DNA from: Bdellovibrionales bacterium
GTDB lineage: Bacteria > Bdellovibrionota > UBA1018 > CAIMNF01
Assembly (NCBI GenBank): GCA_947372355.1
Contig: CANBTI010000004.1
Span: 1-64,000 of the forward strand
DNA: 64,000 nucleotides
Direction of reading: 5' to 3'
In this document: piece by piece, positions 39,602 through 49,373 of the stretch
How positions within the stretch are numbered: position 1 is the first letter of the stretch
How the letters are laid out: the number at the start of each line of letters is the position of its first letter
Made by a program: the position numbers and the translations under genes
The notes under the pieces: generated by a model
What the model was told of the DNA's origin: nothing
The model's input: only the letters and a program-made list of their open reading frames with translations
Databases searched by the model: none

Positions 39602-41515
39602 ATGAGTAACCCGCTTAAACAAATGCCAGATGAATCATTTTTAGGAGTTCCAGCCTTAAATCAAGGTGAACTAGACACTCTTAAGCAATTGAGTCAAATT
39701 GCTCAAGAATTAACTGGTGTTCAGTTTTCAGAAAAAAACTATGGAATGATCAATTCCAGATTGCAAAGAAGACTCCTTGATCTCAAGTTAAAAAATCTGA
39801 CCGAATATTTATACTATTATAAAGAAAACTTAGCCTTAGAAAAGGGTAAGCTCATTGCCCTACTGACCACTCATCACACTTTCTTTTTTAGGGAATTTTC
39901 TCACTTTGAATATTTAACCAACACTCTTTTGCCTGAACTGATTCCTGAAATTAAAAAACGTCCTGATCGCAAACTCAGAGTCTGGTCTGCAGCCTGTAGT
40001 CGGGGACAAGAGGTTTATAGTTTAGCCATGTACATTGATCAAAAATTGAAATCGATTGATCCAACTCTTAGTTTTGAAATTCTGGGTACCGATATTGATA
40101 CAGAGAGCGTGAATATTGCTAAAAATGGTGTTTATCTCTATGAAGAGCTCAAGGCAGCTCCAGTATCCTTGGTTCATAATTATTGGTCACAGGGTTCAGG
40201 CGATATAGCTGCTTATGTAAAAGCAAAAGATTCGATTAGAAAGTGTTGTAAATTTGAAGTGAAAAACTTACTTAAATTACATTTAGATCCGCCTAAAGAA
40301 AAATTTGATATCATTTTTTGTAAAAATGTTTTCATCTATTTTAATCAAGATCAAATTACCTTAATCACGAATGAATTATTAAAGCAATTACATGTTCATG
40401 GAAACTTTTTTATTGGATTTTCTGAAACCTTAAATGGATTGAAGTTACCAGTGATGGTTTGTGGACCATCTGTTTATCGTCACGCAAGATCTCCAGTTTC
40501 TGCATCCGCAACTTCTACTGCTCAGAAATCATCATCCGTAGTGACGCCAAGTTTACCTGTGGCTGCGAAATTAGAATCTAAACCCATTCGTGTTCTTTGT
40601 GTGGATGATTCTCCGATTATTTTAACTATTTTAAAACAAGTTTTAGATAAAACTCACGGTTTTGAAGTAGTGGGTACAGCCATGAATGGTATCGAAGCTC
40701 AGACTAAAGTGAAAGAGCTCAAACCGGATGTCATTACTCTTGATATTCACATGCCTGAACAAACGGGGATTGAGTATTTAGAAAAGAATTTTAATTCTTC
40801 TCATCCACCCGTAATCATGATCACTTCTGTTTCAAGGGAAGATTCTGAATTGGCGGGAAAAGCTTTTCAATTGGGTGCTTCTGATTTTGTGGAGAAACCA
40901 GCTCTATCCAATATTGCAGAACGATCTGAAGAAATCAGAACAAAAATTAAATGTGCACTTGCCACCAAGGGAAATGCGACTTCAATTTCAAAAATTGATC
41001 AGGATTTTTCTGTTCATCGAAATTTGCTGTTGTCAGATAAAGCGGTGAGGATTGTTATTTTTCCGATTTCCCAACGTAAAAAATTGAAAGATCTTTTTAA
41101 AGATCTTAAGGGTAAACAGCCACCTTGTATTCTGGTAGCAGATGCCCCAGTGGCTGCACTCATGGTTATCGCTTCTGAAATTGAAAAAGATCTTGGTAAA
41201 AGAGTGAATTTTATGGAGAGTATTCCAAACACATTTCATGATAACGATATTGTATTGATTTCAAATCAGATGATTTCAGAATTAAATGCTAAAGCTTGTA
41301 AAAATAAAAAAGTATCAATCATGGTTTATGGTGATGTTACTAAAAAGTTTAGTGAAAGCATTTCACAGTTCAGTGGTGCTCATTTGGTTTTAGAGGATTT
41401 AGGAAATGGTAAGGGTACCTCTTTATTAATGGATCTTGCAAATGACACAGTTTTAGCAACTAGTTTTATTTATATTTCAGATGGTTTTTTATCTGAAGCA
41501 AAGCCAACTAAGTAG
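39602..41515 (+). CDS. CheR-REC fusion with degenerate CheB-like C-terminal domain
   Basis: CheR: FFREFSHFEYL, VWSAACSRGQEVYSLA, FCKNVFIYFN. REC: VLCVDDSPII, ITLDIHMPEQTG, EKPA. C-terminus aligns with CheB but lacks the Ser and His motifs. Confidence 0.9.
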   Translation: MSNPLKQMPDESFLGVPALNQGELDTLKQLSQIAQELTGVQFSEKNYGMINSRLQRRLLDLKLKNLTEYLYYYKENLALEKGKLIALLTTHHTFFFREFSHFEYLTNTLLPELIPEIKKRPDRKLRVWSAACSRGQEVYSLAMYIDQKLKSIDPTLSFEILGTDIDTESVNIAKNGVYLYEELKAAPVSLVHNYWSQGSGDIAAYVKAKDSIRKCCKFEVKNLLKLHLDPPKEKFDIIFCKNVFIYFNQDQITLITNELLKQLHVHGNFFIGFSETLNGLKLPVMVCGPSVYRHARSPVSASATSTAQKSSSVVTPSLPVAAKLESKPIRVLCVDDSPIILTILKQVLDKTHGFEVVGTAMNGIEAQTKVKELKPDVITLDIHMPEQTGIEYLEKNFNSSHPPVIMITSVSREDSELAGKAFQLGASDFVEKPALSNIAERSEEIRTKIKCALATKGNATSISKIDQDFSVHRNLLLSDKAVRIVIFPISQRKKLKDLFKDLKGKQPPCILVADAPVAALMVIASEIEKDLGKRVNFMESIPNTFHDNDIVLISNQMISELNAKACKNKKVSIMVYGDVTKKFSESISQFSGAHLVLEDLGNGKGTSLLMDLANDTVLATSFIYISDGFLSEAKPTK

Positions 41516-41529
41516 GGATTGAATCTTTC

Positions 41530-42933
41530 ATGAGAAAGTTTTTTAAAACATTTACAAATAAGGATGGGAAATGCTTAGAGCTTTCTGTAGATCAGAAGGA
41601 ACTAGCTATTGTTTTTATCCCTGTTAAACAAAGCCTTAAAGTAACTTCTCGTGCAGTATTGTTAGCGCAATCAGATTGTTCAAATTATCTAAAAACTCAG
41701 ATCGAATTTCATGAACAGTTAGTTGATTTCTTAGGGAAAGATTTAGGATTGTTCTCTTATCGTTTAATCGGAGATGAAAAAGTTTTTAGTGATTACCATC
41801 ATGCTTTGGCTCAATTTGGGCTTAATCAGGGGAAGACTGTTCCAATTAAAGATAAATCACTATTTCAATTTTTTCCTGATGAAGGGCGATTAAGGATTGA
41901 GGCGAAGAAAAAAACAAGAGTGTTGGTGGTTGATGATTCTGAAACCATCCGTAAATTACTTTCTAGAGTATTATCTGAAGATAGTGAACTTGAATGTGTA
42001 GGAACAGTAGAGTTACCCTCTTTAGTTCCTGAGGCAATTGAACGCTTAAAACCCGATGTGATTACCTTAGATATTCACATGCCTGAAATGGATGGCGTTA
42101 CTCTATTAAAAAAATTATTACCTAAATATCAAATTCCTATAGTCATGATCAGTTCACTCTCGCGTGAAGATGGAAACTATGTGCTCGAAGCACTAGAGAG
42201 TGGAGCAGTGGATTACATACAAAAACCATCCATGTCGGAACTACCTGTTCTAGCTCCCATGATCCGAGAAAAAATTAAAAATGCTCGTTTTGCTAAAGTC
42301 TTTAGAAATGATTCCTCGCATCAGGGTGGAATTAGTTTGCGAAAATTGGGTTCTCAAAATGTGGATCAGTCTTATTTGATTGCCATTGGTTCATCTACAG
42401 GTGGAACCGAGGCTCTTAAACATGTTCTCACGATGTTGCCTGACCAAATTCCACCCATTGTCATTGTTCAGCATATTCCAGCAGTTTTCTCTAAAGCCTT
42501 TGCGGATCGAATGAACACACTTTGTAATTTTACAGTGAAAGAAGCTGAAGATGGGGATTTAGTGGTCAATAATCATGTGTATATTGCACCAGGTGGGAAA
42601 CAAATGAAGCTAAGCGATAATGGTGGCGTGATCAGAGTGATCATTGATGATGCAGCTCCAGTAAATCGTCATAAGCCGTCGGTTGATTATTTATTTGATT
42701 CCATTGCGGGATTTTCTAGAAAAAAATTAGTAGCAGGAATTTTAACTGGGATGGGCGCAGATGGCGCTAAGGGATTATTGAAGTTAAAACAAAATGGCGC
42801 TAGAACGTTTGCGCAAGATGAATCCAGTTCAGTAGTTTATGGAATGCCGAAAGAGGCATATAAAATTGGGGCTGTCGATAAAGTGGTTCACATTGATCTT
42901 GTGGCTGAGACCATCTTAAAGGCTTGTAGTTAA
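41530..42933 (+). CDS. cheB: protein-glutamate methylesterase CheB with extra N-terminal domain
   Basis: REC TRVLVVDDSETIRKLL, ITLDIHMPEMDG; CheB IAIGSSTGGTEAL, VQHIPA, GILTGMGADGAKG. About 128 aa precede the REC. Confidence 0.93.
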   Translation: MRKFFKTFTNKDGKCLELSVDQKELAIVFIPVKQSLKVTSRAVLLAQSDCSNYLKTQIEFHEQLVDFLGKDLGLFSYRLIGDEKVFSDYHHALAQFGLNQGKTVPIKDKSLFQFFPDEGRLRIEAKKKTRVLVVDDSETIRKLLSRVLSEDSELECVGTVELPSLVPEAIERLKPDVITLDIHMPEMDGVTLLKKLLPKYQIPIVMISSLSREDGNYVLEALESGAVDYIQKPSMSELPVLAPMIREKIKNARFAKVFRNDSSHQGGISLRKLGSQNVDQSYLIAIGSSTGGTEALKHVLTMLPDQIPPIVIVQHIPAVFSKAFADRMNTLCNFTVKEAEDGDLVVNNHVYIAPGGKQMKLSDNGGVIRVIIDDAAPVNRHKPSVDYLFDSIAGFSRKKLVAGILTGMGADGAKGLLKLKQNGARTFAQDESSSVVYGMPKEAYKIGAVDKVVHIDLVAETILKACS

Positions 42934-42951
42934 AATAGGAGTGAGTAGATT

Positions 42952-43449
42952 ATGCAAATGGATAAAATTGATGTTTTGATCATTGATGATGAAGAAGATA
43001 TTAGAGAAATTATTAGTGATTTAGTGGTGATGAAAGGTTTTTCTTTTAAAACCGCATCCAATGGTGCTGAAGCATTAGATATTTTAGAATCTCATGTCCC
43101 TGCATTGGTGATTTGCGATATTTCCATGCCCGGAATCGATGGACTAGAACTTTTAGAAAAAGTGAAAATGAAGGGTCTTTATTGCCCTTTTGTGATGATC
43201 ACGGCACATGAAGAAAGTTCAAGAGTGATTAAGGCAATGCAACTTGGTTGTATTGATTATTTAGTGAAGCCATTTAAATCCGATGAGTTCTTAATCAAAT
43301 TAGAATCTTGGGTTGAAGTGGGTAAGCGCATTCAAGCAGTATTCTTCGAGCGAAGTGCAGAAAGCTCACCTGAAGATATTTCTCGCCAATTGAGAATGAT
43401 TGAGCTCTTTAAATTAAAAAATGTAAAATTAACGTCGAAACCGGAGTAA
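42952..43449 (+). CDS. CheY-like response regulator with short C-terminal extension
   Basis: VLIIDDEED, VICDISMPGIDG, MITAHE, LVKPFKSDE. Confidence 0.9.
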   Translation: MQMDKIDVLIIDDEEDIREIISDLVVMKGFSFKTASNGAEALDILESHVPALVICDISMPGIDGLELLEKVKMKGLYCPFVMITAHEESSRVIKAMQLGCIDYLVKPFKSDEFLIKLESWVEVGKRIQAVFFERSAESSPEDISRQLRMIELFKLKNVKLTSKPE

Positions 43450-43453
43450 AACT

Positions 43454-44011
43454 TTATTTGATTTTTACAAAACTCAAATAATAGTTCAATTCAGCAATGG
43501 ATTCATGCAAATCACCAATGGCACGGTGAGCGTTTTTCTTTTCGTATTTTAATCCGTAACGATCACGAAACACTTCTTTGAAAGAACTCACGTCTACCAT
43601 GCGGTAATGAAGGGTTTTTGCAAACTTTGGCATATATAAATCAATGAATCTTCGATCATTGTGGATCGAGTTTCCCGCAAGAACGGCTCCGTCCTTACCG
43701 TGTTTTTTCCCAAAATGTTCTTCCACCCATTCTACTAAGGCCGATTCAACCTCAATTAAAGGCAGTCCTGAGGGGATGAGGGCGGTGAGACCGCTTTTCC
43801 CATGGTGGGTTTTGCACCATTCATTCATGTTTTCTAGGATCGATTCAGGTTGATAAACGATAAAATGTTTATGATCGAGTGCGTTTAACTCAGAATCGGT
43901 GATGATGGCTGCAATTTCGAGAATATGATCATTTTTCTCGTCTAAACCTGTCATTTCGAGATCCATCCACAGTAATTTCTTTTTGCTTAACATAGGTTTA
44001 GGATAGCACAT
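43454..44011 (-). CDS. orn: oligoribonuclease
   Basis: [62 protein letters not shown]. Confidence 0.95.
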   Translation of the reverse strand: MCYPKPMLSKKKLLWMDLEMTGLDEKNDHILEIAAIITDSELNALDHKHFIVYQPESILENMNEWCKTHHGKSGLTALIPSGLPLIEVESALVEWVEEHFGKKHGKDGAVLAGNSIHNDRRFIDLYMPKFAKTLHYRMVDVSSFKEVFRDRYGLKYEKKNAHRAIGDLHESIAELNYYLSFVKIK

Positions 44012-44118
44012 TGCAAGTAAAAATCTTTACGCAAAGCATTACTTATTGCATTCATTTGATTCCTCAGGTAAAAACAGGAGCTAAATCAATAAAATTTATA
44101 GCTAAGGAGCTAAATCAA

Positions 44119-46239
44119 ATGGCTGAAGATTCAAAATACGTACCGATTGATATGATTCGTAACATCGGTATTTCTGCACACATCGATTCTGGTAAAACAA
44201 CTCTTTCTGAACGTATTTTATTTTACACCGGTAAAGTACATGAAATTCACGAAGTAAAAGGTAAAGACGGCGTGGGCGCGACCATGGATTCCATGGATCT
44301 TGAGCGTGAAAAAGGGATTACCATTCAATCTGCTGCAACTTATTGCGTGTGGAAAGATTACAACATTAATTTGATCGATACTCCGGGCCACGTGGATTTC
44401 ACGATCGAAGTGGAACGCGCATTACGCGTTCTAGATGGTGCTGTTCTTGTACTTTGTTCAGTTTCAGGCGTTCAATCTCAATCGATCACTGTAGATCGTC
44501 AGATGAAACGTTATAAAGTTCCTCGTCTTTGTTTCGTAAATAAAATGGATCGCGCAGGAGCTAACCCATTCCGTGGTGTTGGCCAATTACGTGAGAAATT
44601 ACGTCATAATGCAATTTTCGTCATGTATCCAATCGGCGCTGAGGATCAATTCCAAGGTGTTGTCGATTTAGTTCAAATGAAAGCTTTCTACTTTGATGGT
44701 GAAAACGGAGAAAATATCCGTGAAGAAGCAATTCCAGCTAATATTCAAGCGGAATGCGATAAGTACCGCGAAGAATTGATTTCTGCTGCTTCTGAATTTG
44801 ATGATGTAGTTGCTGAGAAATATCTTGGTGGTGAAGAAGTGGGTGTAGATGAGCTTCGTAAAGCAATCCGTAAAGGAACTCTTGCTTTAGCGATCACTCC
44901 AGTATTTGTGGGTTCTGCTTACAAAAATAAAGGTGTTCAACTTCTATTAGACGGCGTGACTTACTACCTTCCAAATCCAACTGAAAAAGAGAATATTGCT
45001 CTTGATCAAAATAATGCAGAAGCTGAAGTAGTATTGAAATCCGATGAAAAGCTTCCATTCGTAGGTTTGGCTTTCAAACTTGAAGATGGTCGTTACGGAC
45101 AATTGACTTACATGCGCGTTTATCAAGGTAGCTTGAATAAAGGTGATTTCATCATCAATTCAACTAACTCTAAGCGTGTAAAAGTTCCTCGTATCGTGCG
45201 AATGCACTCAAACCAAATGAACGACGTTGAAACTGCTAAAGCAGGGGATATCGTGGCATTGTTCGGTGTGGAATGTTCTTCAGGTGATACTTTCACTGAT
45301 GGAACCATCAAGTACTCCATGACATCCATGTTCGTACCTGAAGCCGTGATTTCTCTTTCAGTTCAACCTAAAGATAAATCTGGTGATACTAACTTTTCTA
45401 AAGCGCTCAATCGTTTTACTAAAGAAGATCCTACATTCCGCGTTCACCGTGATGATGAATCAAACCAAACCATTATTAGTGGTATGGGCGAACTCCATCT
45501 TGAAATTTACTGTGAGCGTATGAAGCGTGAGTACGCGTGTGAAGTGATCGTGGGTAAACCACAAGTTGCTTACCGCGAGACGATCCAAAACAAAGGTACT
45601 TTCAACTACACTCATAAAAAACAAACCGGTGGTTCTGGACAATTTGCACGTGTTGCAGGATGGATCGAGCCTCTTCCAGCTGATTCTGTAGCTCAATATG
45701 AGTTCGTGGATGATATTTCTGGTGGTGTGATTCCTCGTAACTTTATCCCAGCTGTGGATAAAGGATTCAAGGAAGCGGTAAAAGAAGGTCGTTTGATCGG
45801 ATTCCCAATCGTAGGCGTGCGTTGTTTAATTAACGACGGAGCTTACCATGCGGTGGATTCTTCAGAGATGGCGTTCAAAACTGCTGCATTAATGGCTTTC
45901 CGTGAAGGTTATGCAAATGCTCAACCCGTAGTTCTTGAACCAATCATGAAATTAGAAGTGAATGCACCGGAAGAATTCCAAGGTTCAGTAATGGGCCAAG
46001 TGAATCAACGTCGTGGTGTGATTCTTAACTCTGGAACTCAAGATGGTTATTGTGTAATCGAAGCGGAAGTTCCACTTTCGGATATGTTCGGTTACTCCAC
46101 TGATCTTCGCTCTGCTACTCAAGGTAAGGGTGAATTCACTATGGAATTCATGAAGTACTCTGCAGCTCCTCGCAACGTTCAAGATGAACTCGTGAAGAAA
46201 TACCAAGAGAAAAAAGCTAAAGAACAATCTGAGAAGTAA
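44119..46239 (+). CDS. fusA: translation elongation factor G
   Basis: [54 protein letters not shown] aaggag before ATG 44119 (the listed ORF starts further upstream). Confidence 0.96.
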   Translation: MAEDSKYVPIDMIRNIGISAHIDSGKTTLSERILFYTGKVHEIHEVKGKDGVGATMDSMDLEREKGITIQSAATYCVWKDYNINLIDTPGHVDFTIEVERALRVLDGAVLVLCSVSGVQSQSITVDRQMKRYKVPRLCFVNKMDRAGANPFRGVGQLREKLRHNAIFVMYPIGAEDQFQGVVDLVQMKAFYFDGENGENIREEAIPANIQAECDKYREELISAASEFDDVVAEKYLGGEEVGVDELRKAIRKGTLALAITPVFVGSAYKNKGVQLLLDGVTYYLPNPTEKENIALDQNNAEAEVVLKSDEKLPFVGLAFKLEDGRYGQLTYMRVYQGSLNKGDFIINSTNSKRVKVPRIVRMHSNQMNDVETAKAGDIVALFGVECSSGDTFTDGTIKYSMTSMFVPEAVISLSVQPKDKSGDTNFSKALNRFTKEDPTFRVHRDDESNQTIISGMGELHLEIYCERMKREYACEVIVGKPQVAYRETIQNKGTFNYTHKKQTGGSGQFARVAGWIEPLPADSVAQYEFVDDISGGVIPRNFIPAVDKGFKEAVKEGRLIGFPIVGVRCLINDGAYHAVDSSEMAFKTAALMAFREGYANAQPVVLEPIMKLEVNAPEEFQGSVMGQVNQRRGVILNSGTQDGYCVIEAEVPLSDMFGYSTDLRSATQGKGEFTMEFMKYSAAPRNVQDELVKKYQEKKAKEQSEK

Positions 46240-46309
46240 TTTGCTGATGCAAATTACTGCCCGCGTAGCGTGAGTCCAGTGGACTCGAAAATTGCTGGAT
46301 GCAATTTTC
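46236..46309 (+). repeat. three consecutive hairpins beginning at the fusA stop codon
   Basis: gtaatttgc-tgat-gcaaattac (46236-46257), gagtcca-g-tggactc (46272-46286), gaaaattgc-tggat-gcaattttc (46287-46309), all perfect stems. Confidence 0.8.
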
Positions 46310-46340
46310 AGCAAGTGGGAGTCTCGAGATAAAAAAATTT

Positions 46341-46377
46341 AAAATCCCTGGCTATTTTGTAGTCAGGGATTTTTTTT
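46341..46377 (+). terminator. rho-independent terminator downstream of fusA
   Basis: aaaatccctg-13 nt-cagggatttttttt. Confidence 0.88.
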
Positions 46378-46475
46378 CACTTCATGCGCCCGAAGTCTAG
46401 CTCGATTATAATGGAATTGAGCTGGGTAATATTGAATTTCGTTTACTGAAACTGAATTGAGCATATTATATTCCT

Positions 46476-47297
46476 ATGCTCCCCACTTTTATCTCCTGGA
46501 ACCCAAATCCTGTATTTTTCACCATTCCCTTCATTGACTGGCCGGTACGTTGGTATGGAGTTTCATGGGCATTTGCATTTTTCATGGCTAATTTAATCAT
46601 GGGAAAAATCTTTAAAGCTGAAAAACGACCAGAATCAAATTTAGATTCCCTCACATTTTATATCGTCATCGCCACGGTGCTGGGTGCACGCTTAGGACAT
46701 TGTTTATTTTATGAACCAGAAAGATACTTGGCTCATCCCTTAGATATTTTAAAAGTTTATGAAGGTGGACTCGCCAGCCATGGAGCTACGATCGGAATTA
46801 TCATTGGCGTGTGGATGTTTTGTAGAAAGTTCAAAGAGAATTTACTTTGGTTACTGGATCGTATGGTGGTGGTGGTTCCGATTGCAGCGGCATCCATTCG
46901 ATTTGGTAATTTCATGAATTCTGAAATTGTGGGTAAAGCAACGGATGTGCCATGGGCAATTATTTTCACTCGTATTGATCAAACCCCTCGTCATCCTGCC
47001 CAGCTGTACGAATCTATCTTTTATTTTTTCCTATTCATTTTGATGTATTTTCTCTGGAATAAAAAAAGAGATGAATTGAAGCCGGGTTTCACATTAGGTC
47101 TGTTTTGTATTCTTATGTTTAGCTTTAGATTTTTAATTGAATACGTGAAAGAGAACCAAGTTTCCTTTGAAAACGGATTGTTTTTTAATATGGGGCAACT
47201 CCTCAGTGTGCCCTTTATTATTTTTGGTATTTACATGATGAAGAGATCCTTTCAATATTCTGAGCAACCACAAAAAAAAGTAAAAAGTAAAAAATGA
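46476..47297 (+). CDS. lgt: prolipoprotein diacylglyceryl transferase
   Basis: IDWPVRWYGVSWAFAF, GARLGHCLFYEP, GGLASHGATIGII, RFGNFMNSEIVGKATDVPWA, RHPAQLYES. Confidence 0.96.
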   Translation: MLPTFISWNPNPVFFTIPFIDWPVRWYGVSWAFAFFMANLIMGKIFKAEKRPESNLDSLTFYIVIATVLGARLGHCLFYEPERYLAHPLDILKVYEGGLASHGATIGIIIGVWMFCRKFKENLLWLLDRMVVVVPIAAASIRFGNFMNSEIVGKATDVPWAIIFTRIDQTPRHPAQLYESIFYFFLFILMYFLWNKKRDELKPGFTLGLFCILMFSFRFLIEYVKENQVSFENGLFFNMGQLLSVPFIIFGIYMMKRSFQYSEQPQKKVKSKK

Positions 47298-48700
47298 AAA
47301 TTCTACTCACCGGCGCGACAGGGCTCATTGGAAAAGAATTGGGAAAAGCATTAGTGGCTCATGGTCATCAAGTGGTTTCTGTTTCCAGATCTGCGATTAA
47401 GGCAAAAAAACTATTACCCTACCAAACAGAAGTGGTGGAGTGGAGTGGTCATGGTGTTTTCCCAGGCGAGAAACTCGCTGATATTGATGGAGTGATTCAT
47501 CTCATGGGAGAGAGCATCGCTGAATCCAGATGGACGACAGAGATTAAAAAACAATTGATTGAAAGCCGTGTGAATTCCACCATAGAACTAAAAAAAGCCT
47601 GTGATCAAAATGCTAAAAACTTAAAATTTTGGATCCAGGGTTCTGCAATTGGTTTTTATGGTGATTCAAATCATGAAAAAGTATTGGATGAAAGTTCACC
47701 TCAGGCGAATGGATTTTTAGCGGGTCTTTGCCATGACTGGGAAGTGGCCAGTGAATCAGGAATTACAAATTCAAATCTCAGAAAAGTAATATTAAGAACT
47801 GGTGTGGTGATCTCTCATCAAGGTGGTGCATTGGCAAAAATGATGAATCCCTTATTAGCAGGCATCGGTGGTGTGATTGGATCAGGCGAACAACGCATGA
47901 GTGTTATTCATCTTACGGATATGGTGAACTTTATTGTTCATGCGGCTGAAACAGAAACGGTAAAGGGAGTTTATAATTTAGTATCTGAAAAACCAGTATC
48001 TCAAAAAGATTTTATCCATTTCTTCTCAAATTGTTTATCGATTTCTTCAGGTCTTTCCATTCCTGCTTTTGCCATCAAATTAGCGATGGGAGAAATGGCT
48101 GATTTACTTTTGCAAGATCAAGCGGTGATTTCTACTCGCATGAGTGATTCAGGATTTAAACTTCAATATCCTCATTTTGAACAAATTCTCACTGAAGCAG
48201 CGAATTGGTTTCAAAATCCATTTAAGGATACAGCCCCTCATTCCGCACCAGCTCATATTTACTATTCAGAACAATTTGTGGCTTTGCCGTTAGAGAAGGT
48301 CTTTTCCTTTTTTTCTGATGCTAAGAATTTAGAGAAAATTACACCCGAGTGGCTTAATTTTCACATTGTGAGTGTGAGTACAGAAGCGATTGAGAAAAAT
48401 ACAAAAATTGAATATCAATTGAAGTTGCATGGTGTACCTCTGAAATGGATTACGGATATCGCCGTTTGGGATCCTCCTCATCGATTCGTAGATAACCAAC
48501 TCACGGGCCCGTATCATCTTTGGTATCATGAGCATTCCTTTGAATCCGTGACAGGTGGAACCCTCATGAGGGATTGGGTGAGATTCCAACTTCCTTTAGG
48601 CAAAGCCGGCATGGTAGGACTCCCCAAGGTTTATAGCGACGTTAAAGTCATATTTGCGCATCGTACTGAAATCATTGATCAAATTCTACTTAATAATTAA
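47294..48700 (+). CDS. TIGR01777-type NAD-dependent epimerase fused to C-terminal SRPBCC domain
   Basis: MKILLTGATGLIGKEL, HLMGESIAESRWT, LRTGVVISHQGGALAKM; C-terminal EQFVALPLEKVFSFFSDAKNLEKITPEWLNF is SRPBCC-like. Confidence 0.88.
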   Translation: MKILLTGATGLIGKELGKALVAHGHQVVSVSRSAIKAKKLLPYQTEVVEWSGHGVFPGEKLADIDGVIHLMGESIAESRWTTEIKKQLIESRVNSTIELKKACDQNAKNLKFWIQGSAIGFYGDSNHEKVLDESSPQANGFLAGLCHDWEVASESGITNSNLRKVILRTGVVISHQGGALAKMMNPLLAGIGGVIGSGEQRMSVIHLTDMVNFIVHAAETETVKGVYNLVSEKPVSQKDFIHFFSNCLSISSGLSIPAFAIKLAMGEMADLLLQDQAVISTRMSDSGFKLQYPHFEQILTEAANWFQNPFKDTAPHSAPAHIYYSEQFVALPLEKVFSFFSDAKNLEKITPEWLNFHIVSVSTEAIEKNTKIEYQLKLHGVPLKWITDIAVWDPPHRFVDNQLTGPYHLWYHEHSFESVTGGTLMRDWVRFQLPLGKAGMVGLPKVYSDVKVIFAHRTEIIDQILLNN

Positions 48701-48739
48701 ACTATTGACGTTTAATTATTGCAGTGTTAATGAATGGGC

Positions 48740-49315
48740 ATGAAATCGAGTTCAGCCTTATTCTTAATGTTTTTGATGCAGTTAGGGTTACCTAGTGCAC
48801 AAGCATTTACCACTCATACGGCTCAAGTGGATTTAGAACTCATTCAAGTGAACGAACAAGGTGTAGAGCATTCTCTTAAAAGACTCAATGGAGATTTTCA
48901 CTTGGATTGGAAAGCCAAAAAGTGTGAGATCCAACTTAAAAAACATCAATTCGTTTATTGTAATCTCGATACTTCTCAAGATGTTTTCAATTCAAAAAAC
49001 GATTTGGTGATGAAAGCATTGCCTCAGGCACATTTTGATCCTGAAATGATGAATGCGCTCATGAACACCATGGGGATCTATACAAAACAAGATCTTACTT
49101 TTAACCTTCCTTTCTACACTTGTGCAAACTGTGAAAAAGTTAATGAAAAAACTTATCTTTGGAATGCGTTTCAAAGTTTTGTTTCCCGAGATCTATTGAT
49201 TCAGCCTGGTACTTCATTGTACAAAAAGTTAATTTTAAGAATGAAGATTAAAAAAATGGAAGCCATTAAAGGCGCTTTTAATGTGATTGATCATAACAAT
49301 ACTGAATCCCAGTAA
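48740..49315 (+). CDS. hypothetical exported protein
   Basis: Signal-like N-terminus SSALFLMFLMQLGLPSAQAF. Start ATG 48734 or 48740. Confidence 0.55.
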   Translation: MKSSSALFLMFLMQLGLPSAQAFTTHTAQVDLELIQVNEQGVEHSLKRLNGDFHLDWKAKKCEIQLKKHQFVYCNLDTSQDVFNSKNDLVMKALPQAHFDPEMMNALMNTMGIYTKQDLTFNLPFYTCANCEKVNEKTYLWNAFQSFVSRDLLIQPGTSLYKKLILRMKIKKMEAIKGAFNVIDHNNTESQ

Positions 49316-49326
49316 TCAAAAAAAAA

Positions 49327-49354
49327 GGACCATTGATATTTCAATGATCCTTTT
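49327..49354. terminator. bidirectional terminator between convergent genes
   Basis: ggaccattga-tatt-tcaatgatcc (one mismatch) flanked by A-run and T-run. Confidence 0.8.
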
Positions 49355-49373
49355 CGTTCAATTTTAAATTAAA

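Noticed and set aside
47294-48700. Epimerase-SRPBCC fusion as a novel architecture
   Set aside because: TIGR01777-type epimerases fused to a SRPBCC domain have been seen before; reported as a feature only.
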